Shown here piece by piece: positions 11,876 to 20,119 of a stretch of 64,000 bases of DNA. Under the pieces are notes generated by a model. That model had not been told where the DNA came from and did no database searches. It saw only the letters and a program-made list of their open reading frames with translations. The translations under genes were made by a program, and so were the position numbers. The DNA comes from Thermus parvatiensis (GTDB lineage Bacteria; Deinococcota; Deinococci; Deinococcales; Thermaceae): assembly GCF_001535545.1 (NCBI RefSeq), contig NZ_CP014141.1, positions 1,116,001 to 1,180,000 of the forward strand, read 5' to 3'. Position 1 is the stretch's first letter. Every line of letters begins with the position of its first letter.

Positions 11876-12579
11876 GGCTGGCCCTAGCCCATCTCGCCAA
11901 GCGGGAAAGCCTAAGGGAGCTCCTCCAGGCCCTCCGCCCCCTGGCCCAAGAGGCCCGGGAGCGGGGGGCTTCCCTTTTGCTCCTCCCCGAGCTCGTCCTG
12001 GGCAAGCGGGAAGACCCCGGGCTTTCCCAGGCCCTTAGGGCGCTTGCGGAAGAAGCGGGGCTTCTCCTCCTCGCGGGGCACCTCGCGGAAGGGAAAAACC
12101 GCCTGCAGGCCTTCCCCCAAGGCCCCACCTACGCCAAGCTCCACCTCTACCGGGCGGAGGGGGAAGAGGGGGACGAGGGCCTAAGCCCCGGGGAAAGGCC
12201 CGTCCTCCTCCCCTGGAAGGGGCAGGTCTTCGGGCTTGCCCTCTGCTACGACCTGGATTTCCCCGAGCTCTTCCGGGCCTACGCCCTGAAGGGGGCGAAA
12301 GGGTTTCTCGTGGGAGCGGCCTGGCCCCGGGAGTACGCCGAGCTTTTGGAGGTCCTCGCCCGGGCCCGGGCGGCGGAAAACCAGGCCTACCTCTTCCTGG
12401 CGAGCCGCGCGGACACGGGAAGCCCCTCCCTTTTCGTGGCCCCCGACGGGCAGGTTCTGGGGCGAAGGGAGGAGGAGGGCCTCCTCGTCGCCGAGCCCGA
12501 CTGGGGTTTCCTCGAGGCCTACCGCAAGAAGTACCCCCTCCTCCGCCACCGCCGGGAAGACCTCTACCGGCTTTGGTAA
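11872..12579 (+). CDS. Carbon-nitrogen hydrolase (nitrilase superfamily)
   Basis: 235 aa with the nitrilase catalytic triad visible: Glu in LLLLPELVLG, Lys in TYAKLHLYRAEG, Cys in LALCYDLDFPELFRA. The alpha-beta-beta-alpha fold hydrolyses C-N bonds of amides or related compounds. Its position directly after bioY suggests co-regulation with biotin supply, but no biotinidase-specific feature can be claimed. It could equally be an omega-amidase-like repair enzyme. GTG start overlaps the bioY stop; smpB follows after one base. Confidence 0.85.
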   Translation: MRLALAHLAKRESLRELLQALRPLAQEARERGASLLLLPELVLGKREDPGLSQALRALAEEAGLLLLAGHLAEGKNRLQAFPQGPTYAKLHLYRAEGEEGDEGLSPGERPVLLPWKGQVFGLALCYDLDFPELFRAYALKGAKGFLVGAAWPREYAELLEVLARARAAENQAYLFLASRADTGSPSLFVAPDGQVLGRREEEGLLVAEPDWGFLEAYRKKYPLLRHRREDLYRLW

Positions 12580-12580
12580 G

Positions 12581-13015
12581 ATGGCCCCCGTGCTGGAGAA
12601 CCGCCGCGCGCGGCACGACTACGAGATCCTGGAAACCTACGAGGCGGGCATCGCCCTCAAGGGAACGGAAGTGAAGTCCCTGAGAGCAGGGAAGGTGGAC
12701 TTCACGGGAAGCTTCGCCCGCTTTGAGGACGGCGAGCTTTACCTGGAAAACCTCTACATCGCCCCCTACGAGAAGGGTTCCTACGCCAACGTGGACCCGA
12801 GGAGGAAGCGGAAGCTCCTCCTGCACAAACACGAGCTTAGGCGGCTTCTCGGCAAGGTGGAGCAGAAGGGCCTCACCCTGGTCCCCCTCAAGATCTACTT
12901 CAACGAGCGGGGGTACGCCAAAGTCCTCCTGGGCCTCGCCCGGGGGAAAAAGGCCTACGAGAAGCGGCGCGAGGACAAAAAGGAGGCCGTGCGCCGCGCC
13001 TTGGAGGAGCTATGA
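12581..13015 (+). CDS. smpB: SsrA-binding protein
   Basis: Binds tmRNA and delivers it to stalled ribosomes for trans-translation. 144 aa. NRRARHDYEILETYEAGIALKGTEVKSLR and GSYANVDPRRKRKLLLHKHE are the core; the basic C-terminal tail (RGKKAYEKRREDKKE) is the part that enters the decoding channel. The ATGA overlap with the downstream amidase indicates translational coupling. No ssrA gene is visible in this window. Confidence 0.96.
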   Translation: MAPVLENRRARHDYEILETYEAGIALKGTEVKSLRAGKVDFTGSFARFEDGELYLENLYIAPYEKGSYANVDPRRKRKLLLHKHELRRLLGKVEQKGLTLVPLKIYFNERGYAKVLLGLARGKKAYEKRREDKKEAVRRALEEL

Positions 13016-14166
13016 GGGCCCTTCTCCTCCTCTTCCTCGCCCCCTTCGCCCTGGCCCAGGCCCCTAAGCCCCTGAAGGTGGGGGAGCTTACTGGGGAAGC
13101 CCTCTACCCGGGAAACCGGGGGGTGTCCTACGGGGAGGTGGGGCTCGTGGCCCGGGGGCTCGGCCTCGCCCTCTGGCAGGGGGAAAGCCAGGTGGCCCTC
13201 GGGCTTGGGGCCCGCTACCGGACCTTCCCGGTGGAAGCGGACGAGGCCAAGGCCGCCTCCAGCCTCGCCGCCTGGCGCAAGGACGGGCGCGTCTACGTGC
13301 CCCTGCGCCCCCTGGCGGACGCCCTCGGCCTCTCCTACCGGGCCCAGGTGGGCATCCAGCTGGACCTCCCTTGGGCCCGGCTCCTCCAGGTGGAGGCCCG
13401 GCCCGAAGGCTACCTCCTCCGCTTCAGCCGGGAGGTGAACGCCGTGGTGCGGCCCGGGGGCGTCCTCTTCCCCATGGCCCAGGGGAGCCACCCCTCCCTG
13501 GTCCAGGAGGCCATGGGCCTCTTCCTCCCCCTCTCCCGCCCCCCGGAGCGGGTCTACTACCCCGGGGGCGGCCAGGTGGCCGTGGGCCTCACCCCCCTCC
13601 CCCTCCCCTCCCCCACCGTCCTCCTGGACCCGGGGCACGGCGGGGAGGACCCGGGCCTCGAGGTCCAAGGGCTGGTGGAGAAGGAGGCCACCTTAGACCT
13701 CGCCCGCCGCGTGGCCGCCCTTCTTCCGGGCGCCCGGCTCACCCGGCAGGGCGACGAGACCCTTCCCCTGGAGGCGCGCCTTGCCCTGGCCCGCACCGCC
13801 TCCGTGGTGGTCTCCCTCCACATGGCCCGGGGGCGTGAGGTGCGCCTCTACCTCCCCAAGGACCGGACGAGCCCCCTCGCCCAAAGCCTCGCCCGCCTCG
13901 GCGACCTTCCCGAGGAGCGGGCGAGGCTCCTTCGGGCCTACGCCGGGGATCCCGCCCGCCTCGCCGCGGCCCTGGAGCGGGCTTTCGCCGACCAGGGGTT
14001 CGCCGTGGCCAAGGCCGAGGGGCCCTACGCCCTGACCCGGGTGGACGGGGCGGCGGTGCTTTTGGAGGTGGGGGCGGAAAGGCTGGGGACGGAGGAGGCC
14101 CGCGCCCTCGTGGCCCAGGCCATCGCCCAGGGGATCCGGGCCTACCTCGAGGGGGGCGCGCCGTGA
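13012..14166 (+). CDS. Secreted N-acetylmuramoyl-L-alanine amidase (Amidase_3)
   Basis: Cleaves the amide between MurNAc and L-Ala in peptidoglycan. 384 aa. A signal peptide (MRALLLLFLAPFALAQA) leads into an N-terminal region resembling copper-amine-oxidase-N/cell-wall-binding repeats (GRVYVPLRPLADALGLSY), then a C-terminal zinc amidase: VLLDPGHGGEDPG (zinc His), VEKEATLDLARRVA (zinc Glu), SVVVSLHMARGREV (zinc His) and a final Glu in VLLEVGAERL. Sits between smpB and the GerMN gene with 4-bp overlaps on both sides, in the smc operon. Confidence 0.88.
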   Translation: MRALLLLFLAPFALAQAPKPLKVGELTGEALYPGNRGVSYGEVGLVARGLGLALWQGESQVALGLGARYRTFPVEADEAKAASSLAAWRKDGRVYVPLRPLADALGLSYRAQVGIQLDLPWARLLQVEARPEGYLLRFSREVNAVVRPGGVLFPMAQGSHPSLVQEAMGLFLPLSRPPERVYYPGGGQVAVGLTPLPLPSPTVLLDPGHGGEDPGLEVQGLVEKEATLDLARRVAALLPGARLTRQGDETLPLEARLALARTASVVVSLHMARGREVRLYLPKDRTSPLAQSLARLGDLPEERARLLRAYAGDPARLAAALERAFADQGFAVAKAEGPYALTRVDGAAVLLEVGAERLGTEEARALVAQAIAQGIRAYLEGGAP

Positions 14167-14660
14167 GGAAGTACCTGAGCGTCTACAACCTCCTCGGCCT
14201 TCTCGTCTTCGCCCTGGGGCTTTTCGTCTACTGGCAAAGCCCCGTCCCCAACCCCCCCAAGGCCCTGCCCCTACCCGCGGACGAGGCCGCGCGGGAGGAG
14301 AAGCTCACCCTGAACCTCTACCGCCCCGACCCGCCCCAGGGCTTCCTCCGAGAGCCCGTGGTCCTCGAGGTGGGCCTGGGGGAAAACCCCTACGAAAAGG
14401 CCCTCCTCGCCTGGGCCCAGGCTACGGGAAGCCCCACCCCCCTGGGCCTCTTCGCGGCGGAGGGGCGCCTCGTGGTGGACCTGCCCAAGGACTTCGCCCG
14501 GGGGCTGGACACCGAGGAGGAGGTCTACCGCCTCTACAGCCTCGCCTACACCCTCCTCGCCACCTTCCCCGAGGGCAGCGAGGTGCGCTTTCTGGTGGAA
14601 GGACAGCCGAGCCCCGGCCTCGCCCACCTGGACCTGGAAGTCCCCGTACGCCTGCCATGA
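14163..14660 (+). CDS. Membrane-anchored GerMN-domain protein
   Basis: 165 aa with one N-terminal membrane anchor (YNLLGLLVFALGLFVYW) and an extracytoplasmic domain. ADEAAREEKLTLNLYRP, LAWAQATGSPTPLG, LYSLAYTLLATFPEGSEVRFLVEGQ matches GerMN domains (named from spore germination lipoproteins, common in non-sporulating bacteria). GerMN domains repeatedly accompany cell-wall amidases, as here, so a role in regulating or positioning the amidase is a reasonable inference. Starts GTG, overlapping the amidase stop; its stop overlaps the smc ATG. Confidence 0.75.
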   Translation: MRKYLSVYNLLGLLVFALGLFVYWQSPVPNPPKALPLPADEAAREEKLTLNLYRPDPPQGFLREPVVLEVGLGENPYEKALLAWAQATGSPTPLGLFAAEGRLVVDLPKDFARGLDTEEEVYRLYSLAYTLLATFPEGSEVRFLVEGQPSPGLAHLDLEVPVRLP

Positions 14661-17600
14661 GCGAAACCTGGCGCCTGGACCGCCTCGTCCTCCAGGGGTT
14701 CAAGTCCTTCGCCGACCGGACCCTCCTGGACTTCCCCGACCCCGTCACGGGGATCATCGGCCCCAACGGCTCCGGCAAGAGCAACCTGGTGGAGGCCATC
14801 CGCTTCGTCACCGGAAGCCGCGCCCAGGACCTGAGGGGGGAGGAGCTCAAGGCCCTCCTCTTCCACGGCGCCAAGACCCGCCCCCCCAGGGCGTGGCTGA
14901 GGTGCGCCTGGAGCTCTCCCGGGGCCGGGAGCGCCTGGTGGTGGAGCGGCGCATTGAGGGGGACAGGAGCCAGCTCCGGGTGAACGGCCGCCCCACAAGC
15001 GCCAAGGCCCTCGCCCTCCACCTCGCGGGCACCGGGCTCGGCCGGGGCGGGTACGCCGTGGTGGGCCAGGGGGAGGTGGGCGCGGTGCTGGAGTCCCCCG
15101 AGGCCCAGCTCCTCGCCCACTTGGAGGAGGCAGCGGGCCTCAGGCCCGTGGCCGAGGCCGTCCGCCTCACCGAGGAGCGCCTGGCCCAGGCCCAAGCCCT
15201 GGTGGAGGAGCGGGAAAGGGCCCTAAAGGCCCTGAAGGAGGAGGTGGAGGCCCTGGCGCGGGAGGCCGACCGGGCGAGAAGGGCCCGGGAGCTGAGCCTG
15301 CTTAAGCTCAGGCTCAAGCGGAGCCTCCTCCTTGCCCGGAAGGAGGCGCTGGCGGAGGAAGCCCAGGGGATCCGGTCCCGCCTTAAGGCGCTGGAGGCCG
15401 AGCTCCAAGGGCTCCAGGAGGCCATGGAGGCCCTCCTCGCCCGCAAACGGGACCTCCTCGCCGAGGAAGAAGGGCTCCGCCAAGCCCTGGAGGAGGCCCA
15501 CCTCGCCCTCAAGGAGCGGGAGGGGCTTATGGGGGAGGCCGGGTCCTTGCGTCGCGTCCTCCAGGCCCTGGACCGGCCCCCTCCTCCCGAACCCGGCCCC
15601 GAGCCCCCAAGGTCAGAGGAGGCCCCGGAGGCCCTGAGGGCCCGGCTCCGCAGCCTCAGGGAGGAGATCCGGCGCAAAGAGGCCGAGGTCCAAAGGACGG
15701 AGGAAGCGCGCCGCCGATACGAGGCCGAGCGGGCCCGGTACGAGGAAAGGCTCGCCGCCCGCCTCGAGGCCCTAAAGGAGCGGGAGGCCCTAAGGCCCGA
15801 GGTGGAGGCCCTGGAGGAGGAGGTGGCCCGGCTCACCGCAAGGCTTAAGGAAAGGCAGAGGCTGGAGGTGCGGCTTAAAGAAGTGGAGGCCCAGCAGAGG
15901 GGCGTGGCCAAAGAGCGGGAGCGCCTCCACCGCCTGGTGGAAAGCGGCGCCGACCTCCATGAGGGGCCTAGGCGGGTCCGGGGCCTTTCGGGGGTGCTCG
16001 GGGTGGTGGCCGACCTCCTCCGCCCCGAGCCCGGGCTGGAGCAAGCCCTGGAGGCGGCCCTGGGCCCCAGGCTCCAGTGGGTTCTGGTGGAGGACGAGGA
16101 GGCGGCCAAGAGGGCCATCGCCCACCTGAAGCGGGTGGGGGGGCGGGCCACCTTCCTCCCCCTCACCCTCCTCCGCCCCCGCCCCCTCCCCGAGCCCAAG
16201 CCCTTCCCCGGCCTCTTGGGCCCCGCCCGCGCCCTGGCCCGCCTGCGCCTTCCCGGCCTGCCGGAGGAGGCGGTGCTCGGCGTCCTCTTCGGGGACACCC
16301 TGGTCTTCCAGGACCTGGACCGGGCCCTCGCCTACCTGAGGGCAGGGGGAGGGGAACGCCTTGTGACCCTGGAGGGGGAGGTGGTGGAGCGCACCGGGGC
16401 TATCACCGGCGGGAGGCTGCGCGCCGGGGGGGAGGCCCTCCTCCTGCGGCGGCGGCTTGATGAGGCCGAAGCGGAGGAAAGGGCCCTCGCCCAGGAGGCC
16501 CAGGCCCTTAGGGAAAGGCTTTCCGCCTTCCCCCTCCCTAAGGCCCTCGAGGAGGCCCAGGCCCGGCTTTTTTCCTTGCGGGCCCGGCTGGAAAGGCCCC
16601 TCCCCCCGAGCCCAAGCCCCCGGAGCCCCCGGAAGCGCCCGAGGCTCAGGACCTCGAGGCCCTACGCGAGGAGGCGGCCCGCCTCGAGGCCCTCCTCCAG
16701 AAGGCGGAAGCCTATGCCCGCTTCCTGGAGAGGAAGCGAGCCTGGGAGGAGTGGGAGAGGCTTCAGGAGGAGGCGGCCCGGGTCCGCGCCCGGCTTGCGG
16801 AGCTGGAAAAGGCCTTAGAGACCACTCGCCCCCTGGCGGAAAGGGCCCGGTCCCTTGAGGAAGAAACGCGAAAACTCCGGCAGGCGCTCAAGGCCCTGGC
16901 GGAGGAGGAAACCCGGCACCTCACCCGGCAAAACCACCTCCTGGCCGAGCGGGAGCACCTCCGCCTCACCCTGGCCCGGCGGGAGGCGGCCTGGGAAGAG
17001 GTGGAGCGGGAGCTCGCCGAGCTTCCCGAGCTTCCCCGCCTGGAAGGAACCCCACGCGCCCTCCAGGCCCGCCTCGCCCAAGCGGAGGCGGAGCTAGAGG
17101 CCCTGGGCCCGGTGAACGCCCTGGCGGAGAAGGCCCTGGCCGAGGCCGAGGAAAAGCTTAAGGCGCGCCAGCGAGAGCTGGACGAGGCCATGGAAGCCCT
17201 CCTCCGCCTCGAGGCCGAGGCCAAGGGGGTGGAGGCCGAGTACCAAAGGCGCCTGCAAGAAGCCTTCGCCCGCTTCCAGGAGGCCTTCCGCCGCTACGGG
17301 GAGGCCCTGCTCGGCGGGCGGGCGGAGGTGCGCCGGACGGCGCGGGGGCTGGGCCTCGTGGTCACCCCGGCCGGGAAGCGCACCCAGGACCTCCGTCTCC
17401 TCTCCCTGGGGGAGAAAACCCTTGGGGCCCTGGCCTTTCTCTTCGCCCTGGGGGAGCTCCAAGGGGGGCTGCCCATCGCCATCCTGGACGAGGTGGACGC
17501 CGCCTTGGACGAGGCGAACCTCCTGCGTTTCACGCGCTTTTTGCGCTCGGGGCGCCAGTTCCTCCTGGTGACCCACCAGAAGCGGACCATGGAGGCCTGC

Positions 17601-17681
17601 CACGCCCTCTACGGCGTCACCAGCGAGGATGGGGTGAGCCGGGTGTACGCCATCCGCAAGGAGGTGGTCCATGACCCTTGA
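14657..17681 (+). CDS. smc: Chromosome segregation protein SMC; two frameshifts
   Basis: Condensin ATPase for chromosome organisation. Walker A in GIIGPNGSGKSNLVEAIRF; long Glu/Arg-rich coiled coils; central hinge around GVLGVVADLLRPEPGLEQALEAALG and VVERTGAITGGRLRAGG; C-terminal signature LLSLGEKTLGALAFLFAL (LSLGE in place of the usual LSGGE); Walker B IAILDEVDAALDEANLLRF. The frame breaks in C runs at 14881-14887 and 16602-16607. One base restored at each gives PPQGVAEVRLEL and LPPEPKPPEPPEAPEA, and about 1008 codons, the length I remember for Thermus SMC. An essential-type gene at full length argues that the breaks are sequence errors. Confidence 0.93.
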
Positions 17682-17997
17682 GGAGTACCAAAAGGAAGCC
17701 CAGAAGACCGCCCTCTACCCCGAGGCCTACCGCCTGGTCTACCCTGCCCTGGGCCTCGCGGGGGAGGCCGGGGAGCTCGCCAACAAGGTGAAGAAGGTCC
17801 TGCGCGACCACGGGGGGCGCCTCAGCGAGGAGGCGCGGGAGGCCATCTTGGCCGAGCTCGGGGACGTGCTCTGGTACGTGGCCCAGGTGGCCACGGACCT
17901 GGGGGTGTCCCTGGAAAGGGTGGCCCAGCAGAACCTGGCCAAGCTCCGCTCCCGCCAGGAACGGGGCCAGTTGGGGGGCTCAGGAGATAATCGCTAA
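17671..17997 (+). CDS. MazG-like nucleotide pyrophosphohydrolase
   Basis: 108 aa all-alpha NTP pyrophosphohydrolase. GLAGEAGELANKVKKVLRD gives the ExxE-type metal site, and ILAELGDVLWYVAQVATDLG the ExxD site. It hydrolyses (d)NTPs to monophosphates, a house-cleaning role. Overlaps the end of smc by 11 bp, the last gene of the bioY-smc operon. Its last codons (GAT AAT CGC TAA) form the left half of a 20-bp palindrome that probably belongs to the next gene's control region. Confidence 0.88.
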   Translation: MTLEEYQKEAQKTALYPEAYRLVYPALGLAGEAGELANKVKKVLRDHGGRLSEEAREAILAELGDVLWYVAQVATDLGVSLERVAQQNLAKLRSRQERGQLGGSGDNR

Positions 17998-18005
17998 CGA
18001 TTATC
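17986..18005 (+). promoter_or_regulatory. Fur/PerR-like palindromic operator
   Basis: GATAATCG-CTAA-CGATTATC is a perfect inverted repeat, and the GATAAT...ATTATC arms match the Fur-family consensus arms. It lies 59 bp before the peroxiredoxin ATG. A TATAGG (18024-18029) could be the -10, but no convincing -35 is seen. It overlaps the mazG stop codon. Confidence 0.55.
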
Positions 18006-18063
18006 GCTTGCATTTATTACCCCTATAGGGATCTGCTGGCAATCCCAGCCGAGGAAGTGCCAT

Positions 18064-18531
18064 ATGCAAGAGACCTTTTCCATGCCTCGTCTCAACGAGC
18101 CTGCCCCCGATTTCGTGGCCAAGACCACCGCGGGGGAACTCCGGCTTTCGGACCTGAAGGGGAAGTGGGTGGTGCTCTTCAGCCACCCCACCGACTTCAC
18201 CCCGGTGTGCTCCACGGAGTTCCTAGCCTTCGCCAAGCGGCAGAAGGAGTTTGAGGCCCTGGGGGTTCAGCTGGTGGGGCTTTCCATCGACTCCATCCAC
18301 GCCCACCTGGCCTAGCTCAAGGACCTCGAGGAGATGTCGGGCGTCACCATCAACTTCCCGGTGATCGCCGACTTGGACATGAAGGTCTCCCACCTCTACG
18401 GACTGGCAGCCCGGGGAGCCCGCCATCGTCAAGCCCCCGCCACCTTGGCCGAGCTCAAGGCCGACGAGGCCAAAAAGGGCGAGTACACGGAGTACCGCCG
18501 CTGGTACCTGCGCCTGAAGAAGGCCGATTAG
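18064..18531 (+). pseudogene. Prx6-type peroxiredoxin, decayed
   Basis: The N-terminus is a clear peroxiredoxin: NEPAPDFVAKTTAGELRLSDL and HPTDFTPVCSTEFLAFAK with the peroxidatic Cys. A TAG at 18313-18315 interrupts HLA-LKDLEE where the family has Trp (TGG), a one-base nonsense change. After MKVSHLYG the sequence jumps to WQPGEPAIVKPP, the C-terminal Prx6 motif, so roughly 200 bp of the middle are missing by comparison with family length. A C run at 18434-18438 is one base short, after which ATLAELKADEAKKGEYTEYRRWYLRLKK resumes. Three independent lesions, two not homopolymer-related, make this a real pseudogene. Confidence 0.87.
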
Positions 18532-18534
18532 GAA

Positions 18535-18570
18535 AGGCTAACCCCCCGGGCAGGCCCGGGGGGTTAGCCT
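18535..18570. terminator. Bidirectional terminator hairpin
   Basis: A perfect 17-bp inverted repeat (18535-18551 with 18554-18570; core ACCCCCCGGGC/GCCCGGGGGGT) between the convergent peroxiredoxin pseudogene and the zinc-ribbon gene. The stem ends in AGGCTA/TAGCCT. It can serve both strands. Confidence 0.78.
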
Positions 18571-18576
18571 CCAGGT

Positions 18577-18825
18577 TCAGTCAAAGAGGTCAAAAAGCTC
18601 CAGGAAGCCCTTTTTCTTTTTGTAGGGCTTCCCCTCCTTGCGGTAGTAGGTCTCCCGCTCCTCCTCGTAGGCCCGCTCCACCTCCTTGGCCTCGGTGAGG
18701 AGCTTTTCCAACTCCCCCCGATCGAGCCAAACCCCACCGCACTGGGGGCAGACGTCTATCTGCACCCCGCGGCGCTCCACCTCCCGCATGCCCACGCCGC
18801 ACTGAGGGCAAAGGAGCAGGGGCAT
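18577..18825 (-). CDS. Small zinc-ribbon protein (TFIIB-type zinc finger family)
   Basis: 82 aa. LLCPQCGVGMREVERRGVQIDVCPQCGGVWLDRGELEKLL is the zf-TFIIB pattern, with two CPxCG knuckles and the WLDRGELE block. The rest is a charged helix (EVERAYEEERETYYRKEGKPYKKKKG) and an acidic, hydrophobic end, ELFDLFD. Function unknown. The ATG directly abuts the stop of the membrane zinc protease gene, so both are probably controlled by the upstream riboswitch. Confidence 0.85.
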   Translation of the reverse strand: MPLLLCPQCGVGMREVERRGVQIDVCPQCGGVWLDRGELEKLLTEAKEVERAYEEERETYYRKEGKPYKKKKGFLELFDLFD

Positions 18826-19506
18826 CTACTCCTCCCTCCGGCCCATGAGGAGGCTGGCGTAGTAGAGGATGGTGGCCAGGGAGCTAGCCAGGGCCGCCAC
18901 GTAGGTGAGGGCCGCCCAGGTGAGGACCTGACGCGCGGGGCCTATCTCGCCCTGGGAGAGAAAGCCCATCCGCCGCAGGAACTCCAGGGCCCGCCTCGAG
19001 GCGTCAAACTCCACGGGCAGGGTGATGAGCTGGAAGAGGGCCACCGCCAGGTAGAGGTAAAGCCCAAGCTTCGCTAGGCCAAAGGCCCCAAGGGCCAGCC
19101 CCAGGATCACCAGGATGGGACCCAGGTTGCTCCCCAGGCTAGCGGCCGGCCAGAGGCTGGCCCGCACCCTAAGCCAGGCGTAGCCATGGGCGTCCTGGAC
19201 CGCATGCCCCACCTCGTGGGCGGCCACCGCCAAAGCGGCAAGGCTAGGCGAGGCGTAGTTGGGCTCGGAAAGCCGCACGGCCTTGGCCTGGGGGTCGTAA
19301 TGGTCCGTGAGCACCCCAGGCACGGGCTCCACCCGCACATGGGTCAGGCCGTGGGCGTCCAGGATCGCCCGGGCCACCTGGGCCCCCGTAAGCCCCCGGC
19401 TGTTGGCCACCCGGCTGTAGCGGGCAAAGGTGGCCTGTAACCCTCCCTGAATGGCCAGGCTGGCCACAAAGACCAACCCCATGAGCACCAGCGCAAGAAC
19501 GTCCAT
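18826..19506 (-). CDS. YugP-like membrane zinc metallopeptidase
   Basis: 226 aa from ATG 19506, with GGAGG just upstream. An N-terminal membrane segment (LALVLMGLVFVASLAIQGG), then the zinc site AAHEVGHAVQ (HExxH at residues 97-101), followed by three more membrane segments and EFDASRRALEFL, which is conserved in the Zn_peptidase_2/YugP family. Substrates are unknown. Regulation is unusual: the 5' leader (19538-19656) looks like a yybP-ykoY manganese riboswitch ending in a terminator-like hairpin. Confidence 0.88.
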   Translation of the reverse strand: MDVLALVLMGLVFVASLAIQGGLQATFARYSRVANSRGLTGAQVARAILDAHGLTHVRVEPVPGVLTDHYDPQAKAVRLSEPNYASPSLAALAVAAHEVGHAVQDAHGYAWLRVRASLWPAASLGSNLGPILVILGLALGAFGLAKLGLYLYLAVALFQLITLPVEFDASRRALEFLRRMGFLSQGEIGPARQVLTWAALTYVAALASSLATILYYASLLMGRREE

Positions 19507-19537
19507 GGTTCCTCCCTCCTTGCGGGCGGTAGCAAAA

Positions 19538-19656
19538 GGCCGAGGCCACCTTTCAGGTGGTCTCGCCATGCGCCTTGGGCGCCCCAGCCGACCGGGGAAG
19601 GTTCCCGTACTGACGGCCGGCTGGCCCCCGTCTGGGGGCGGCTACTCCCCGGAACC
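19538..19656 (-). promoter_or_regulatory. yybP-ykoY-type (Mn2+) riboswitch leader
   Basis: On the minus strand the leader contains, in order, the conserved blocks of the yybP-ykoY aptamer: GGGGAGTAG (complement of 19642-19650), CCGTCAGTACGG, GGCTGGGGCGC and GGCGAGACC (complement of 19559-19567). The 3' end, ACCACCT-GAA-AGGTGG followed by CTCGGCC and TTTT, can form a terminator using the same ACCACCT that could close the aptamer P1 with AGGT, so ligand binding would favour read-through. It leads directly into the YugP-like gene. Motif recalled from memory; no covariance search was possible. Confidence 0.8.
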
Positions 19657-19657
19657 T

Positions 19658-19686
19658 TTTATAGCAAGAAGCCGCCCCTCCTGCAA
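19658..19686 (-). promoter_or_regulatory. Promoter of the riboswitch-zinc protease transcript
   Basis: Minus strand TTGCAG (complement of 19681-19686), a 17-bp spacer, then TATAAA (complement of 19658-19663). The predicted start lies a few bases into the riboswitch. The -35 directly follows the stop of the universal stress protein gene, so the protease unit has its own promoter. Confidence 0.72.
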
Positions 19687-20100
19687 CTACCGGACGAGGA
19701 GCACCGGGCAGGGGGCCTCGGCCACCACCCTTTGGCTCTGGCTTCCCAGGAAGAGGCTCCCCAAGGCCCCAAGCCCCCGGGTGCCCATGACGATGAGGTC
19801 GGCCTTCTCCGCCCGGGCTGCCTGGAGGATGGCTTCAGCGGGCGCCCCTTCCAGGAGAAGGGCGTCCTCCTTGGGAACCCCGGTGAGGGCCACCGCCTCG
19901 GCCAACACCTTCTCCGCCCGCTCCAGGCGCCGCTTCAGGGCCTCCTCAAAGAAGGGCTCCCCCAGGTAGTCGGGCACGGGCTCGTAGGCGTGGACCACGA
20001 GAAGCCTCGCCCCGTGGGCCTTGGCCTCGGCCTTGGCCACCTCCGCCGCCCGCTTGGCGTGGTCCGAGCCGTCGTAGGCGAGAAGAATCGTCCGGAACAT
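19687..20100 (-). CDS. Universal stress protein (UspA family)
   Basis: 137 aa, same length as the T. thermophilus protein I recall as TTHA0895. ILLAYDGSDHAKRAA is the N-terminal nucleotide-binding Asp loop. GTRGLGALGSLFLGSQSQRV carries the G-2x-G-9x-G-S ATP-binding motif, and APCPVLLVR ends the fold. ATP-binding class, presumably a stress-response regulator. Lies 19 bp downstream of hslO on the same strand. Confidence 0.94.
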   Translation of the reverse strand: MFRTILLAYDGSDHAKRAAEVAKAEAKAHGARLLVVHAYEPVPDYLGEPFFEEALKRRLERAEKVLAEAVALTGVPKEDALLLEGAPAEAILQAARAEKADLIVMGTRGLGALGSLFLGSQSQRVVAEAPCPVLLVR

Positions 20101-20119
20101 GCCCTAAGCTTACCCCAAC

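Noticed and set aside
14657..17681. Programmed frameshifting or transcriptional slippage in smc, mfd and the amidohydrolase
   Set aside because: Thermus dnaX does use slippage, on an A run, but here two to three slips would be needed per gene, always of the same sign, in G/C runs of only 4-7 and without stimulatory signals; sequence error explains all sites more simply.
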